Positions 45,842 to 54,654 of a DNA stretch of 64,000 bases are shown here, one piece after another. The stretch is from an uncultured Dorea sp. (GTDB lineage Bacteria; Bacillota; Clostridia; Lachnospirales; Lachnospiraceae), in NCBI GenBank assembly GCA_910584095.1, contig CAJTYU010000016.1:7306-71305 (forward strand), given 5' to 3'. Positions within the stretch are counted from its first letter, which is position 1; every line of letters begins with the position of its first letter. A program made the position numbers and the translations under genes. The notes below the pieces were generated by a model that had not been told where the DNA came from, did not search any database, and saw only the letters and a list, made by a program, of their open reading frames with translations.

Positions 45842-46927
45842 ATGGAAGGACAATTTCCAAAAAATGTAAAACAGGTGGGCAATGTCAGCGACAGCCCGAA
45901 AATCTACGTAGAGGATTATGTAGATACTTATTTTAACCAGTTGAAGGAACAGGGGAGAGAATCACTGGTTGGAGTTTTTTTGATCGGAAAAAATACTGTG
46001 ATCGAGGATCAGGAATGTATCTATGTGACCGGCGCGGTACAGATGAAGGATTTAGATCCGGAGAGCAAGGAACTGGATATTGGAAAAGAACATCTTGAGA
46101 TAGCAAGAACAGAGAGCAAGGAGTATTTTCACGGACAGGATATTATCGGCTGGCTGCTAATCATGCCGGGACATCCGGTAGGATTAAGCGGCAGTATGAT
46201 CCGCGTTCATGAGAAGCTGTTCCCGGAAAAGAATAGCTTATTTATGCTAATAGATGCGGAAGATGAAGAACAGATTTTTACGTATAAATTTCACGAGCTT
46301 ATGCAGATGGGGGGACATTATATTTTCTATGAAAAGAACCCGGACATGCAGAGCTATATGATTAGTGAGCGCAAACAGATTGGCGTGACACCCAGTGAAG
46401 TGGTTGAGGATCGAGCTGCAAAGGATTTTCGCAGTACAGTAAGGGGGCAGCTGGAAGCAAGAGAGCAGCGCAGGGAATCCAGATATGTATATTTGACCAG
46501 CGTATTGCTTGTAATTGTTGTTCTGGCAATCGGTATCTCGACCATGAATAATTATGATAAAATGAATTCTGTTCAGACTTCGATAGAAACCTTATCTTCA
46601 GCTATGCAGCAGTCCTCACGTGAAGGAAACGGACAGGCAGAGGAAAGCGCGAAAACACAGGAAATGGGAAAGAACAGTCTGGAAAATGCGGACATGCAGG
46701 CAGAGCAGAGCAAGAATACGGGACAGCAGATGGAGCCTTTGGTTTCTACCGTTCAAGAAGATTTAGAGGAAAGTGAAGATTACTATGTTGTACAGAAGGG
46801 AGATACGCTTGACATAATCAGCGAAAAGGTTTATGGAACGATTTCAAAGACGGATGCAATTCGCCAGAAAAACGGTTTGGAGGATGGAAATCTCATATTC
46901 ATTGGACAAAAATTGTTATTACCGTAA
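45842..46927 (+). CDS. LysM protein with N-terminal inactive JAMM/MPN-like domain
   Basis: 361 residues. An N-terminal domain of about 170 residues, a linker, one membrane segment (about 215-236), a Gln/Ser-rich stretch and a C-terminal LysM (YYVVQKGDTLDIISEKVYGTISKTDAIRQKNG...GQKLLLP, about 314-361). The N-terminal domain follows the JAB1/MPN plan: ESLVGVFLIGK with E40, then GWLLIMPGH (103-111) and LSGSM (115-119), which lines up with GWxHSHP...LSxxD. The zinc ligands are replaced (L106, M108, M119), so it should not be a peptidase. Topology puts the MPN-like part inside and LysM outside. Start after GGGAGAGGTG. The function is unknown. Confidence 0.75.
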   Translation: MEGQFPKNVKQVGNVSDSPKIYVEDYVDTYFNQLKEQGRESLVGVFLIGKNTVIEDQECIYVTGAVQMKDLDPESKELDIGKEHLEIARTESKEYFHGQDIIGWLLIMPGHPVGLSGSMIRVHEKLFPEKNSLFMLIDAEDEEQIFTYKFHELMQMGGHYIFYEKNPDMQSYMISERKQIGVTPSEVVEDRAAKDFRSTVRGQLEAREQRRESRYVYLTSVLLVIVVLAIGISTMNNYDKMNSVQTSIETLSSAMQQSSREGNGQAEESAKTQEMGKNSLENADMQAEQSKNTGQQMEPLVSTVQEDLEESEDYYVVQKGDTLDIISEKVYGTISKTDAIRQKNGLEDGNLIFIGQKLLLP

Positions 46928-46941
46928 AAGTGTGTTATACT
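46913..46941 (+). promoter_or_regulatory. Promoter of the DUF5711-cvpA unit
   Basis: TTGTTA (46913-46918), 17-base spacer, TATACT (46936-46941). It overlaps the end of the LysM gene. Confidence 0.6.
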
Positions 46942-47017
46942 AAAAAGCAAAGTGTTCACAATGAAAGAAGACAATACAGGCGCATAGGGCGCAAATAGGC
47001 TTAATTGAGGTTAAGAT

Positions 47018-48274
47018 ATGAAGCGTAAGAAAAAGACGGACTTGTATGTTGTTCAGGATACAAAAGATGTTACAGATGCTTTGATAGACAGAGTGCTGGC
47101 AGAATTAAGAGAGGAAGACGGCATTCTGGAGGATATCGAGGATCAGGTACGTCAGCACAAGAAGAGCCGCCGTATCCGGATAACGGTTATCAGTACTCTT
47201 GTAACGGTAATTGCAATAGCATCCTTTTTGGTAATTCATTTACAGACATATACATCTGCCAGAATTATTACCTCGTATGAAAATAGCAGCGATGGGAATG
47301 TTAACTACAGGCAGTTTGCAGACGGCGTATTGAAATACAGCAAGGATGGAATCGCACTGATTAACCGTAAGGGTAAGGAAAGCTGGAATCAGCCTTATCA
47401 GATCAAGAATCCGATTATTGATACGTATAACAATGACGCAGTGTTAGTAGCAGATAAAGGCGGCAATACAATACTGGTGCTGGACCGCGAGGGATTAAAA
47501 GGTGAAATTCAGACTATGCTTCCAGTGGAAAAGGCAGTAGTCTCTGCACAGGGAATTGTCTGTGCGGTTTTAAAGAATGAGACTTCCCCGAAGATTATCT
47601 GTTATGATGCGGCAGGGAATCTTCTGGTGGAAATGGCTACTTCGCTGACTGGCACGGGCTATCCGTTAGATGTGGGTATATCGGAGGACGGCAAGGTGCT
47701 TCTGGTATCTTATCTCTGCGTACAGAACGGAACGATTGTTACGAAGATCAGATATTATAATTTTGACGGAGAGAAGGATAGTATTCAGGATTATGAGGTG
47801 ACAGCAGACGATTATGTAAATATGGCGGCGGCATCGGCATTTTTTATGAATCCGAAAACCTCAGTGGTTGTGGGAGATGACAGACTGCTCTTTTATACCG
47901 GCGAGGGGAAGCCGCAGCTTACAGAGACGGTTCTTTTAAATAAAAGAATTAAGAGTGTGTTTCACAGTAACCGCTACGTGGGGCTTGTCCTGAAAAATGA
48001 ACGGAAGGCGGGGTATGAACTGTGCCTGTTTAATACATCGGGAAAGAAGGTTCTGTCCGAGGAATTTACAGGGGATTTCTCCAATGTGAAGATCAGCGGC
48101 AGTCAGATATTGATGTATGACGGAAAGAAATGCAGTGTGTTTACCCGGACGGGAATCCATAAGTATGACGGAGAGCTAAATGGCAGTATTCTTGAAATAT
48201 TCCCGGTTTTGGGGGTAAATAAATACATAGTGATGAATGCAAATGGAATGGAAGTTATTCGGTTTGTAAAATAA
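47018..48274 (+). CDS. DUF5711-family membrane-anchored beta-propeller-like protein
   Basis: 418 residues. A basic, acidic-helix cytoplasmic start (about 1-52), one membrane segment (about 53-75) and an extracellular beta-rich region with repeated blade-like stretches (GVLKYSKDGIALINRKGKESWNQPYQIKNPIIDTYNNDAVLVADKGGNTILVLDREG and so on). This matches the DUF5711 family, common in Lachnospiraceae, of unknown function. It stands between a LysM wall protein and cvpA, pointing to a cell-envelope role. The start has only a weak ribosome site (TTGAGGTTAAG). Confidence 0.8.
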   Translation: MKRKKKTDLYVVQDTKDVTDALIDRVLAELREEDGILEDIEDQVRQHKKSRRIRITVISTLVTVIAIASFLVIHLQTYTSARIITSYENSSDGNVNYRQFADGVLKYSKDGIALINRKGKESWNQPYQIKNPIIDTYNNDAVLVADKGGNTILVLDREGLKGEIQTMLPVEKAVVSAQGIVCAVLKNETSPKIICYDAAGNLLVEMATSLTGTGYPLDVGISEDGKVLLVSYLCVQNGTIVTKIRYYNFDGEKDSIQDYEVTADDYVNMAAASAFFMNPKTSVVVGDDRLLFYTGEGKPQLTETVLLNKRIKSVFHSNRYVGLVLKNERKAGYELCLFNTSGKKVLSEEFTGDFSNVKISGSQILMYDGKKCSVFTRTGIHKYDGELNGSILEIFPVLGVNKYIVMNANGMEVIRFVK

Positions 48275-48284
48275 GGAGAAATGT

Positions 48285-49205
48285 ATGAACTGGTTATTAT
48301 ATATTATCGGAATCAGCTTTTTGATTGGATTCATTGTCGGTATTATAAGGGGAGCGGTGAAGATAGCGGTGTCACTTTTTGCAACGCTGGTGACTTTTCT
48401 TCTTGTGTTTTTCCTGACGCCGTATGTGTGTAAAGGGATTACGGCGGTGACTCCTCTTCAGGAGGTTGCGGAGACAAAGATTGAATCCATGATTAGCGGG
48501 ATGGTGACAGATGCCGCTGCAGAACAGGCGGGCATCGGTTCTGGAAATGTAACGGCAGTTCGTAATGCCCTGAGCGCGGCGGGGATTGGAGAAGAGCAGC
48601 TTGGAGCCCTTGGAATTACCGTGGAGGATATTGCAAATGGGAAAATAAGCAGCAGCGACCTTGCAGAAAATGGAATTTCGAAGAACATACTTGACGGCTT
48701 GAATAATATGCAGGAGAAAGCAGAGGAAATTGTTGAAAGCGCTGAGATTCCACGGGATATGCAGATTGCGGCGATTGAAGGCGCAGATATTCCTCAGGTG
48801 TTTAAGAATCTTCTTCTCACTAATAATAACAGCAAGATATATGACAAGCTGGGGGCAGATAGCTTTGCATCCTACATTGCAAAATATATATCAAAGCTTG
48901 TTGTAAATATTGTGGCTTTTATTTTGACGCTTATTGTAGTTACAATTATTTTGCGGGCGATTATCTTTTCGCTGAATGTTATCGCAGACCTTCCTGTATT
49001 TGGGTTTATCAACCGGCTTGCGGGGGGAGTTCTGGGCGTAGTCGGCGTGTTGATTATTGTGTGGGTTGTCTTTGTCTTTATTACGCTGCTGTACACGACT
49101 GAAATCGGGAAAGAGATGTTTGAAATGATTCAAGCAAATAGTATATTATCGGCGATTTATGAATATAACCCGATTATGAAGCTTGCGACAACGCTCCGGA
49201 TGTAA
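48285..49205 (+). CDS. CvpA-family membrane protein
   Basis: 306 residues. Four hydrophobic segments: about 3-23, 27-48, 205-228 and 245-272, separated by a long polar loop (about 60-200). The ends match CvpA (LLYIIGISFLIGFIVGIIRGAVKIAVSLFATLV and FINRLAGGVLGVVGVLIIVWVV). The polar loop is larger than in E. coli CvpA. The family is linked to colicin V export and envelope stress, with no settled mechanism. AAGGAG precedes ATG; 10 bases after the DUF5711 gene. Confidence 0.87.
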   Translation: MNWLLYIIGISFLIGFIVGIIRGAVKIAVSLFATLVTFLLVFFLTPYVCKGITAVTPLQEVAETKIESMISGMVTDAAAEQAGIGSGNVTAVRNALSAAGIGEEQLGALGITVEDIANGKISSSDLAENGISKNILDGLNNMQEKAEEIVESAEIPRDMQIAAIEGADIPQVFKNLLLTNNNSKIYDKLGADSFASYIAKYISKLVVNIVAFILTLIVVTIILRAIIFSLNVIADLPVFGFINRLAGGVLGVVGVLIIVWVVFVFITLLYTTEIGKEMFEMIQANSILSAIYEYNPIMKLATTLRM

Positions 49206-49266
49206 TAATTTGGAAAAATATAGCGAAAAATATGGAAAAAATAATAAAAATATATAAGGAAACCAC

Positions 49267-49295
49267 TTGCAGAATTTACCTCAAAGAGGTATACT
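49267..49295 (+). promoter_or_regulatory. Promoter of tRNA-Asn
   Basis: TTGCAG (49267-49272), 17-base spacer, TATACT (49290-49295). Confidence 0.7.
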
Positions 49296-49321
49296 AAATA
49301 GGCAGTGTAAAGAACACTTAT

Positions 49322-49393
49322 TCCTCGATAGCTCAATGGTAGAGCACACGGCTGTTAACCGTGGGGTTGTTGGTTCGAGCCCAACTCGGGGAG
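49322..49393 (+). tRNA. tRNA-Asn (anticodon GTT)
   Basis: A 72-base cloverleaf: acceptor TCCTCGA/TCGGGGA, D arm GCTC/GAGC with AATGGTA loop, anticodon stem CACGG/CCGTG with loop CTGTTAA (anticodon GTT), variable GGGTT, T arm GTTGG/CCAAC with TTCGAGC, and discriminator G. The CCA is not encoded, so the cca product is needed. Confidence 0.97.
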
Positions 49394-49398
49394 TTATT

Positions 49399-49440
49399 AA
49401 AAAGACTCGTAGACATGTTGTATGTTTGCGGGTCTTTTTG
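49399..49440 (+). terminator. Terminator after tRNA-Asn
   Basis: AAAAAGAC (49399-49406) pairs with GTCTTTTT (49432-49439), inner TAGACAT/ATGTTTG. Confidence 0.75.
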
Positions 49441-49497
49441 AAATTGTGTATGATAGGTGCGTTTTAATATACAACATGTATTAGAAAGGGTATTCTT

Positions 49498-50388
49498 ATG
49501 TGGAAATTAAAGAATTTATTTAGAGATGGAGAAAAGGGAAAAGAGTTTTCTAAAGACGGCAGGGGGGACGCAGCAGATCCGGCCGAGCAGTTTTTTGAAG
49601 AATATGAGACAGAAGAACAGGAACTGACGGTGCTGATTAAAGAATTTACCAAAGGCGGCGCGGTTCGGGGAGATTATCTTTTTCCAGTTGTCTCATTTTT
49701 GGCATATATTGACAGAGAAAGTGGAAAGGTAGTTCATGAGAAAGGCTCTTTGTGCTGGGTGATACACAGATCTTCTGGCGATTATATTCATAAGTTTAAG
49801 GACTATGGTATTTACAATGTTTTGGTGAGAAAAATGAAGCCGGGTATATTAAATCCTGTTGGACAGCCTTTTAAAAATCGGTATTATGTTGTGAAAGTTC
49901 TTAAAAGAAAAGTGAAGGAACCGCAGCTTGAAAGAGTTCGTACCGAATATTTGAAGCCGATTTCTATTAAAGACAGTTTAGGAGAATTTAAGCTTGATAG
50001 GAAATATGATCGATTTGAAGGCCAGATCGATTGGATGGGAAGTATGGAAGATGTGTCGCTTAAAAAGGATGAAGATGCGGACACGGCGAATCTGGCGTTG
50101 AAGACATTGCATATGTTGACGTCAGAAACTGCAAAATGGGACGGAAGGCTTCGGGAGTATGCGGCAGGAGAATTGACAGAGCTTGCAAACGACTGGAGAG
50201 AAGATGAGGATATTTCAGATATAACGAGAGAAGAATTTGCAGAGAGGATTGGAAGCCCATCATTTTTCATAGATAATAGGGGAGATTTTGAGGCTGTATA
50301 TGGTGACGACGACATGTTTGCCGGGCATTGGATTGTAGTTTACGGAACGGCTGATGGAAGGCTGACAGACGCAGGCATAGAGGGATAG
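49498..50388 (+). CDS. DUF2262 domain protein, possibly immunity-like
   Basis: 296 residues. The C-terminal 90 or so residues (ITREEFAERIGSPSFFIDNRGDFEAVYGDDDMFAGHWIVVYGTADGRLTDAGIEG) fit DUF2262. The middle (FPVVSFLAYIDRESGKVV to RNRYYVVKVLKRKVKEP) is a second beta-rich domain seen in front of DUF2262 in other Firmicutes. DUF2262 proteins are found in polymorphic-toxin neighbourhoods as putative immunity proteins; no toxin is seen here. It begins the accessory region after tRNA-Asn. GAAAGGG precedes ATG. Confidence 0.7.
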   Translation: MWKLKNLFRDGEKGKEFSKDGRGDAADPAEQFFEEYETEEQELTVLIKEFTKGGAVRGDYLFPVVSFLAYIDRESGKVVHEKGSLCWVIHRSSGDYIHKFKDYGIYNVLVRKMKPGILNPVGQPFKNRYYVVKVLKRKVKEPQLERVRTEYLKPISIKDSLGEFKLDRKYDRFEGQIDWMGSMEDVSLKKDEDADTANLALKTLHMLTSETAKWDGRLREYAAGELTELANDWREDEDISDITREEFAERIGSPSFFIDNRGDFEAVYGDDDMFAGHWIVVYGTADGRLTDAGIEG

Positions 50389-50509
50389 AAGTAAGGTTAG
50401 AAAAAACGGAGGAAACGATACTTTATTACATGATTTTGGATGAATATCTTCTTTTGTATGGTGAAAAGCCCGTTTCTTCGAGGAGGATCATTTGTTTTAG
50501 AATTGAAAG

Positions 50510-50695
50510 CATCTGATTCGATCGCTTATTATATTATTGAGCATAAAACGATGGTACGGCAGACGGCAAAAAAATCCGAGGTAAGTAAAAATATTATACA
50601 TATAGATGTAACAAAGGGACATTTTTGCGAAGGTTGTTTATGAGGTGAGGCAGAGAATAAAAAGGATATTGTGTATAAGGGGTATTTGGTTTGGA
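50510..50695 (+). pseudogene. Decayed spoIIID copy
   Basis: The frame encoding SIAYYIIEHKTMVRQTAKKSEVSKNIIHIDVTKG matches the helix-turn-helix of the intact spoIIID at 59805 (EIAYYIIEHKATVRQTAKAFGVSKSTIHKDVTDR). The start of the gene is lost, the middle (LLIINPSLAAEA) is deleted, and after a frame change AKVVYEVRQRIKRILCIRG resembles the RKVLDVNKSERHIRGG end. It is therefore a broken paralogue or an ancient duplicate, upstream of the restriction locus while the intact copy lies downstream. No start codon with a ribosome site is present. Confidence 0.65.
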
Positions 50696-50727
50696 GATCA
50701 GTTTTCGCAGAATCATATATATGGTGG

Positions 50728-50754
50728 AAAAGCCCGGTGCAGACCGGGCTTTTT
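50728..50754 (+). terminator. Terminator upstream of hsdM
   Basis: AAAGCCCGGT pairs with ACCGGGCTTT around GCAG, then T. It separates the decayed spoIIID from the restriction locus. The rest of the gap 50389-50962 holds only a TTGTATAAT-type -10 near 50823 that could serve hsdM. Confidence 0.8.
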
Positions 50755-50962
50755 GCATGTGAAAATGTGGAAGATTTGAGGATTCTACAGTTTAGAGGGT
50801 CTTTTTATATTCTAGTTCTTATTGTATAATAAAAACATGGGCACGAAAATAGTTTGAATTGGACGTGTAGGAAAGAAAGCTATTGATGAAAAGTGCAGAA
50901 ATAATATGTTTCTACTATAACACTATATTTCAATCAGATACGAGTAAACGGAGGATAATAGA

Positions 50963-52561
50963 GTGGCGGAGCAGGAAAACAGTAAAGATTTGATTAGCGT
51001 ATTATGGAGCGGAGCAGATATATTACGTTCAAAAATGGATGCAAATGAATATAAAGACTATCTTTTAGGGATTGTTTTTTATAAGTATTTATCAGATTCT
51101 TTTTTAATAAAGGTTTATGATTTGATTTATGATGAAAAGCCAGAAACATTAAAAATTGCTTTGAATGCATATATTGATGCTTTGAAAGATGAAAGTGCAG
51201 AAGAATTGAAAGATGAAATAAAATCATCTTGTCATTATGTGATTGAACCGGAATTAACTTATACAAATTTTGCGGAGGCAGCGCGAAATAATTCTTTTAA
51301 CCGTGAGCAATTACAGAAGGCATTTAATAATATCGAACAAAGCGATCCATTATTTGCGGATTTATTTACAGATATTGATTTGTATTCCAATCGCTTGGGA
51401 ACGGGTGACCAAAAGCAAAGTGACACAATTGCCAGTCTCTTAAAAGAAATTGATAAAGCAGATTTATTGAATACAGATACAGATGTTTTAGGAAATGCTT
51501 ATGAGTATTTGATTGGCCAATTTGCGTCTGAAACCGGAAAAAAAGCTGGTGAATTCTACACGCCGCAGGCTGTTTCCAAAATATTGACCAGAATTGCTAT
51601 TTCTGGGCAGGAGAGCAAAAAAGGCTTGTCCGTTTATGATCCGTGTATGGGTTCGGGTTCTCTTTTATTGAATGCTAAAAAATATGCGCTAGAGCCAAAT
51701 TATATTAAATATTACGGACAAGAGTTGATGACATCTACATATAATCTGGCACGCATGAACATGTTTTTGCATGGTATTGCACCGGAAAATCAAAGACTGA
51801 GAAATGGCGATACTTTAGACAGTGATTGGCCAACGGAAGAAGAAACTGATTTTAATATGGTATTGATGAATCCGCCATATTCAGCAAAATGGAGTGCAGC
51901 CGCTGGTTTTCTGCAAGATGAACGTTTTAGTGATTATGGAGTTCTGGCACCGAAGTCAAAAGCTGATTATGCTTTCCTGTTACATGGTCTGTATCATCTG
52001 AAAAATAATGGAACAATGTCAATTGTATTACCGCATGGCGTGTTGTTCAGAGGAGCGGCAGAAGGAAAAATTCGAGAAAAATTATTACGTTCTGGAAATA
52101 TTTATGCAATCATTGGATTACCGGCAAATTTATTTTATAATACATCAATTCCAACTTGTATTGTTGTTTTAAAGAAACACAGAGATGGAAGAGATGTCTT
52201 GTTTATAGACGCTTCGAAAAAATTTGAAAAGGGTAAAAAACAAAATACAATGACGGACGGGCATATAGATGCCATTGTAGATTTGTATCACAAACGAGAA
52301 ACAATAGAAAAAGAATCTTATCTTGCCAGCTTTGAAGATATTGAGAAGAACGATTTCAACCTTAATATTCCAAGGTATGTGGATAATTTTGAAAAAGAAG
52401 AAGAGATTAATTTAAATGAACTTTTGACAGAAATGAAACAGACTGATGACGAGATAAAAAAGACACAGAATGAAGTGTTATCTTACTTAAAGGATTTAAC
52501 ATCTTCTGATTGTGATATTATGTCATCTATAAAATGTCTTGTTGAAATGATTGAGGGGTGA
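50963..52561 (+). CDS. hsdM: Type I restriction-modification methyltransferase HsdM
   Basis: 532 residues, an N6-adenine methyltransferase. An N-terminal HsdM helical domain (about 1-160) is followed by the catalytic domain: GEFYTPQAVSKILTRIA, motif I YDPCMGSGSLLLNA (from Y225), and motif IV FNMVLMNPPYSAKWS (N303-P-P-Y). It assembles as M2S1 and, with HsdR, restricts. Start is GTG 50963 after GGAGG. Its end is six bases before the hsdS start. Base composition is clearly more A+T-rich than genes before 49500, suggesting acquisition. Confidence 0.96.
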   Translation: MAEQENSKDLISVLWSGADILRSKMDANEYKDYLLGIVFYKYLSDSFLIKVYDLIYDEKPETLKIALNAYIDALKDESAEELKDEIKSSCHYVIEPELTYTNFAEAARNNSFNREQLQKAFNNIEQSDPLFADLFTDIDLYSNRLGTGDQKQSDTIASLLKEIDKADLLNTDTDVLGNAYEYLIGQFASETGKKAGEFYTPQAVSKILTRIAISGQESKKGLSVYDPCMGSGSLLLNAKKYALEPNYIKYYGQELMTSTYNLARMNMFLHGIAPENQRLRNGDTLDSDWPTEEETDFNMVLMNPPYSAKWSAAAGFLQDERFSDYGVLAPKSKADYAFLLHGLYHLKNNGTMSIVLPHGVLFRGAAEGKIREKLLRSGNIYAIIGLPANLFYNTSIPTCIVVLKKHRDGRDVLFIDASKKFEKGKKQNTMTDGHIDAIVDLYHKRETIEKESYLASFEDIEKNDFNLNIPRYVDNFEKEEEINLNELLTEMKQTDDEIKKTQNEVLSYLKDLTSSDCDIMSSIKCLVEMIEG

Positions 52562-52566
52562 TAAAT

Positions 52567-53781
52567 ATGGGAAAACCGAAAATTCGCTTTAAAGGATTTA
52601 CAGAAGATTGGGAACGGCGTAAGTTTGGTGAATTAGTTGAAAAATATGAAGATCCTGTAGAGACTCCTATAGATGGATATATGAGATTAGGTATCAGAAG
52701 CCATGCAAAAGGTACTTTTCATAGTTATGTTGAGGCGGGCAAAGAATTGGAAACCGCCAAGATGTTTAGGGTGGCAGAGAATAAGTTTATTGTGAATATT
52801 ACTTTTGGATGGGAACATGCGGTAGCAATAACTGATAAAGAAGATGCAGGAATGCTGGTTTCACATAGATTTCCACAATATAGCTTTAATGAAGGAATGG
52901 TTCCAAAGTTTTTTAGATACCTTATTTTGGATGAATATTTTAAACATCATTTAGAATTATCATCGCCCGGTGGAGCAGGAAGAAATCGAGTTTTAAAGTT
53001 GGCAGACATGCTGGAATATAAAATGACATTTCCAACAGAGGAAGAACAAAACAAAATAGCAGCTTATTTTGATAACCTCGACCACCTCATCACCTTTCAC
53101 CAGCGGAAGTGTGATGAGACTAAAAAATTAAAAAAATATATGCTTCAAAAAATGTTTCCACAAAATGGGATGAAGGTTCCAGAAATTCGATTTGAAGGAT
53201 TTACTGGCGCTTGGGAACAGCGTAAGCTTGAAGATTACTTATCTGTATCTAAGCAAAAGAACAGAGATGAGCGATATGATAAAGAGGATGTGCTATCGGT
53301 TTCAGGCGACTATGGAATCGTAAATCAGATTGAATTTCAGGGGAGATCTTTTGCAGGCGCATCGGTCGCAAATTATGGTGTCGTAGAGACTGGAGATGTT
53401 GTATATACTAAATCTCCACTTAGAGCGAATCCTTATGGAATAATAAAGACAAATAAAGGAAATACAGGGATTGTATCGACTTTATATGCAGTCTATAAGC
53501 CAAAGAAAAATGTTGATTCAGAGTTTGTTCAGGTTTATTTTGAACAAGATACAAGAATGAATTCATATATGCATCCATTGGTAAATAAGGGCGCAAAAAA
53601 TGACATGAAGGTGTCTGCTGAAAATGCTTTAAAAGGTGGAATTACTTTTCCTAAAATAGAAGAGCAGAGACAGATTTCAGCATATTTTAATAAGCTAGAC
53701 AAGCTTATTACCCTTCACCAGCGTAAGTGTGATGAATTAGTGAAAATCAAGAAATATATGTTGCAAAATATGTTTGTTTAA
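52567..53781 (+). CDS. hsdS: Type I specificity subunit HsdS (two target-recognition domains)
   Basis: 404 residues. TRD1 opens after FKGFTEDWERRKFGELV; the central conserved helix is YFDNLDHLITFHQRKCDETKKLKKYMLQKMF; TRD2 opens after FEGFTGAWEQRKLEDYL; the final helix is YFNKLDKLITLHQRKCDELVKIKKYMLQNMFV. It is complete and intact. Start at ATG 52567, nine bases after GAGGGG. Both helices contain the DNA motif CAGC(G/T)(G/T)AAG-like repeats (52615, 53101, 53218, 53719) discussed under findings. It sets the methylation target, which cannot be predicted here. Confidence 0.95.
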   Translation: MGKPKIRFKGFTEDWERRKFGELVEKYEDPVETPIDGYMRLGIRSHAKGTFHSYVEAGKELETAKMFRVAENKFIVNITFGWEHAVAITDKEDAGMLVSHRFPQYSFNEGMVPKFFRYLILDEYFKHHLELSSPGGAGRNRVLKLADMLEYKMTFPTEEEQNKIAAYFDNLDHLITFHQRKCDETKKLKKYMLQKMFPQNGMKVPEIRFEGFTGAWEQRKLEDYLSVSKQKNRDERYDKEDVLSVSGDYGIVNQIEFQGRSFAGASVANYGVVETGDVVYTKSPLRANPYGIIKTNKGNTGIVSTLYAVYKPKKNVDSEFVQVYFEQDTRMNSYMHPLVNKGAKNDMKVSAENALKGGITFPKIEEQRQISAYFNKLDKLITLHQRKCDELVKIKKYMLQNMFV

Positions 53782-53934
53782 ATAATTGACAAGATTTTGA
53801 AGAAAAATCAGACTGGTAAAAGAATAAATTATACGCAGAGTAATGATATAAAAAATGGTATGGCTTACGATGTGTTTCGGTATACGTTAAATGGATGCGA
53901 ATAGTAAAAAGAATAGAAAAGTGGGAGGTTTTGA

Positions 53935-54153
53935 ATGAGTGAACAGAAAAAAAAGATCGGTTTTACCGTTGCGTGTGTAAATGAATTTGCTCAACAGCAT
54001 AATCTCAGTATACGAGAGTCATTCCGTTATCTTTTTCAATTTAAAGGCATTGCTTTTATAAAAGAAAATTATGAAGTGGAACACACATTAGATTTTGGAA
54101 CAATAGTGGAAGATTTGGGAATGCTATGCCGTAAAAACGGAGGTGTGCTATGA
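53935..54153 (+). CDS. DUF3791 protein, candidate antitoxin
   Basis: 72 residues: KKIGFTVACVNEFAQQHNLSIRESFRYLFQFKGIAFIKENYEVEHTLDF fits DUF3791, small helical proteins that precede DUF3990 genes in many Firmicutes. GTGGGAGG precedes ATG. The last four bases overlap the next gene (ATGA), so the two are translationally coupled, as in toxin-antitoxin pairs. An antitoxin role is inference. Confidence 0.75.
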   Translation: MSEQKKKIGFTVACVNEFAQQHNLSIRESFRYLFQFKGIAFIKENYEVEHTLDFGTIVEDLGMLCRKNGGVL

Positions 54154-54653
54154 GATTATACCATGGAAGTAATGTTGTGATAGAAAGTATCAATTTAGCA
54201 ATGTGCAGACCTTATAAAGATTTTGGAAAGGGCTTTTATTTAACAGATATAGAGGAGCAAGCAAAACAGATGGCGAAAAGAGTGTCTAGAATTTATGGAG
54301 GTTCTCCAGTCGTAAATACTTTTGAAATACAAGATGACTTCAGAAAAATGTCAGATATTAAAATTAAGGATTTTGGAATACAAACAACAGAAGAATGGGC
54401 AAAATTTGTAATGAATAATAGGAATAGAGCATTTACAGATGAAGTTAATACTCTGTGTAACAAAGATAACAAATACGATATTGTTATCGGTCCTGTCGCA
54501 GATGATAATATGGCATTACTATTTCGTCAGTATGAAAATGAAATTATTGATTTTGAGACATTACTGAAAGGAATGATATATAAGAAAACATCTTCACAAT
54601 ATTCTTTTCACACGGAAAAGGGGATTAGGCTTTTGCGAAAGGCGGATGATTAG
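54150..54653 (+). CDS. DUF3990 protein, ADP-ribosyltransferase-like, candidate toxin
   Basis: 167 residues: MRLYHGSNVVIES (YHGS motif), RPYKDFGKGFYLTDIEEQAKQMAKRVS (GKGFYLT) and YDIVIGPVADDNMALLFRQY fit DUF3990, a domain with an ART-like fold in which His of YHG and Tyr of FYLT could be the first two residues of an H-Y-E triad. Whether a catalytic Glu exists cannot be settled by eye. AACGGAGGTG precedes ATG. It overlaps the DUF3791 gene and stands between hsdS and a partial hsdS. Confidence 0.75.
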   Translation: MRLYHGSNVVIESINLAMCRPYKDFGKGFYLTDIEEQAKQMAKRVSRIYGGSPVVNTFEIQDDFRKMSDIKIKDFGIQTTEEWAKFVMNNRNRAFTDEVNTLCNKDNKYDIVIGPVADDNMALLFRQYENEIIDFETLLKGMIYKKTSSQYSFHTEKGIRLLRKADD

Positions 54654-54654
54654 T

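Noticed and set aside
49322..49393. tRNA-Asn as attachment site of the restriction island
   Set aside because: No copy of the tRNA 3' end (TTCGAGCCCAACTCGGGGA) is found at the right side of the island.
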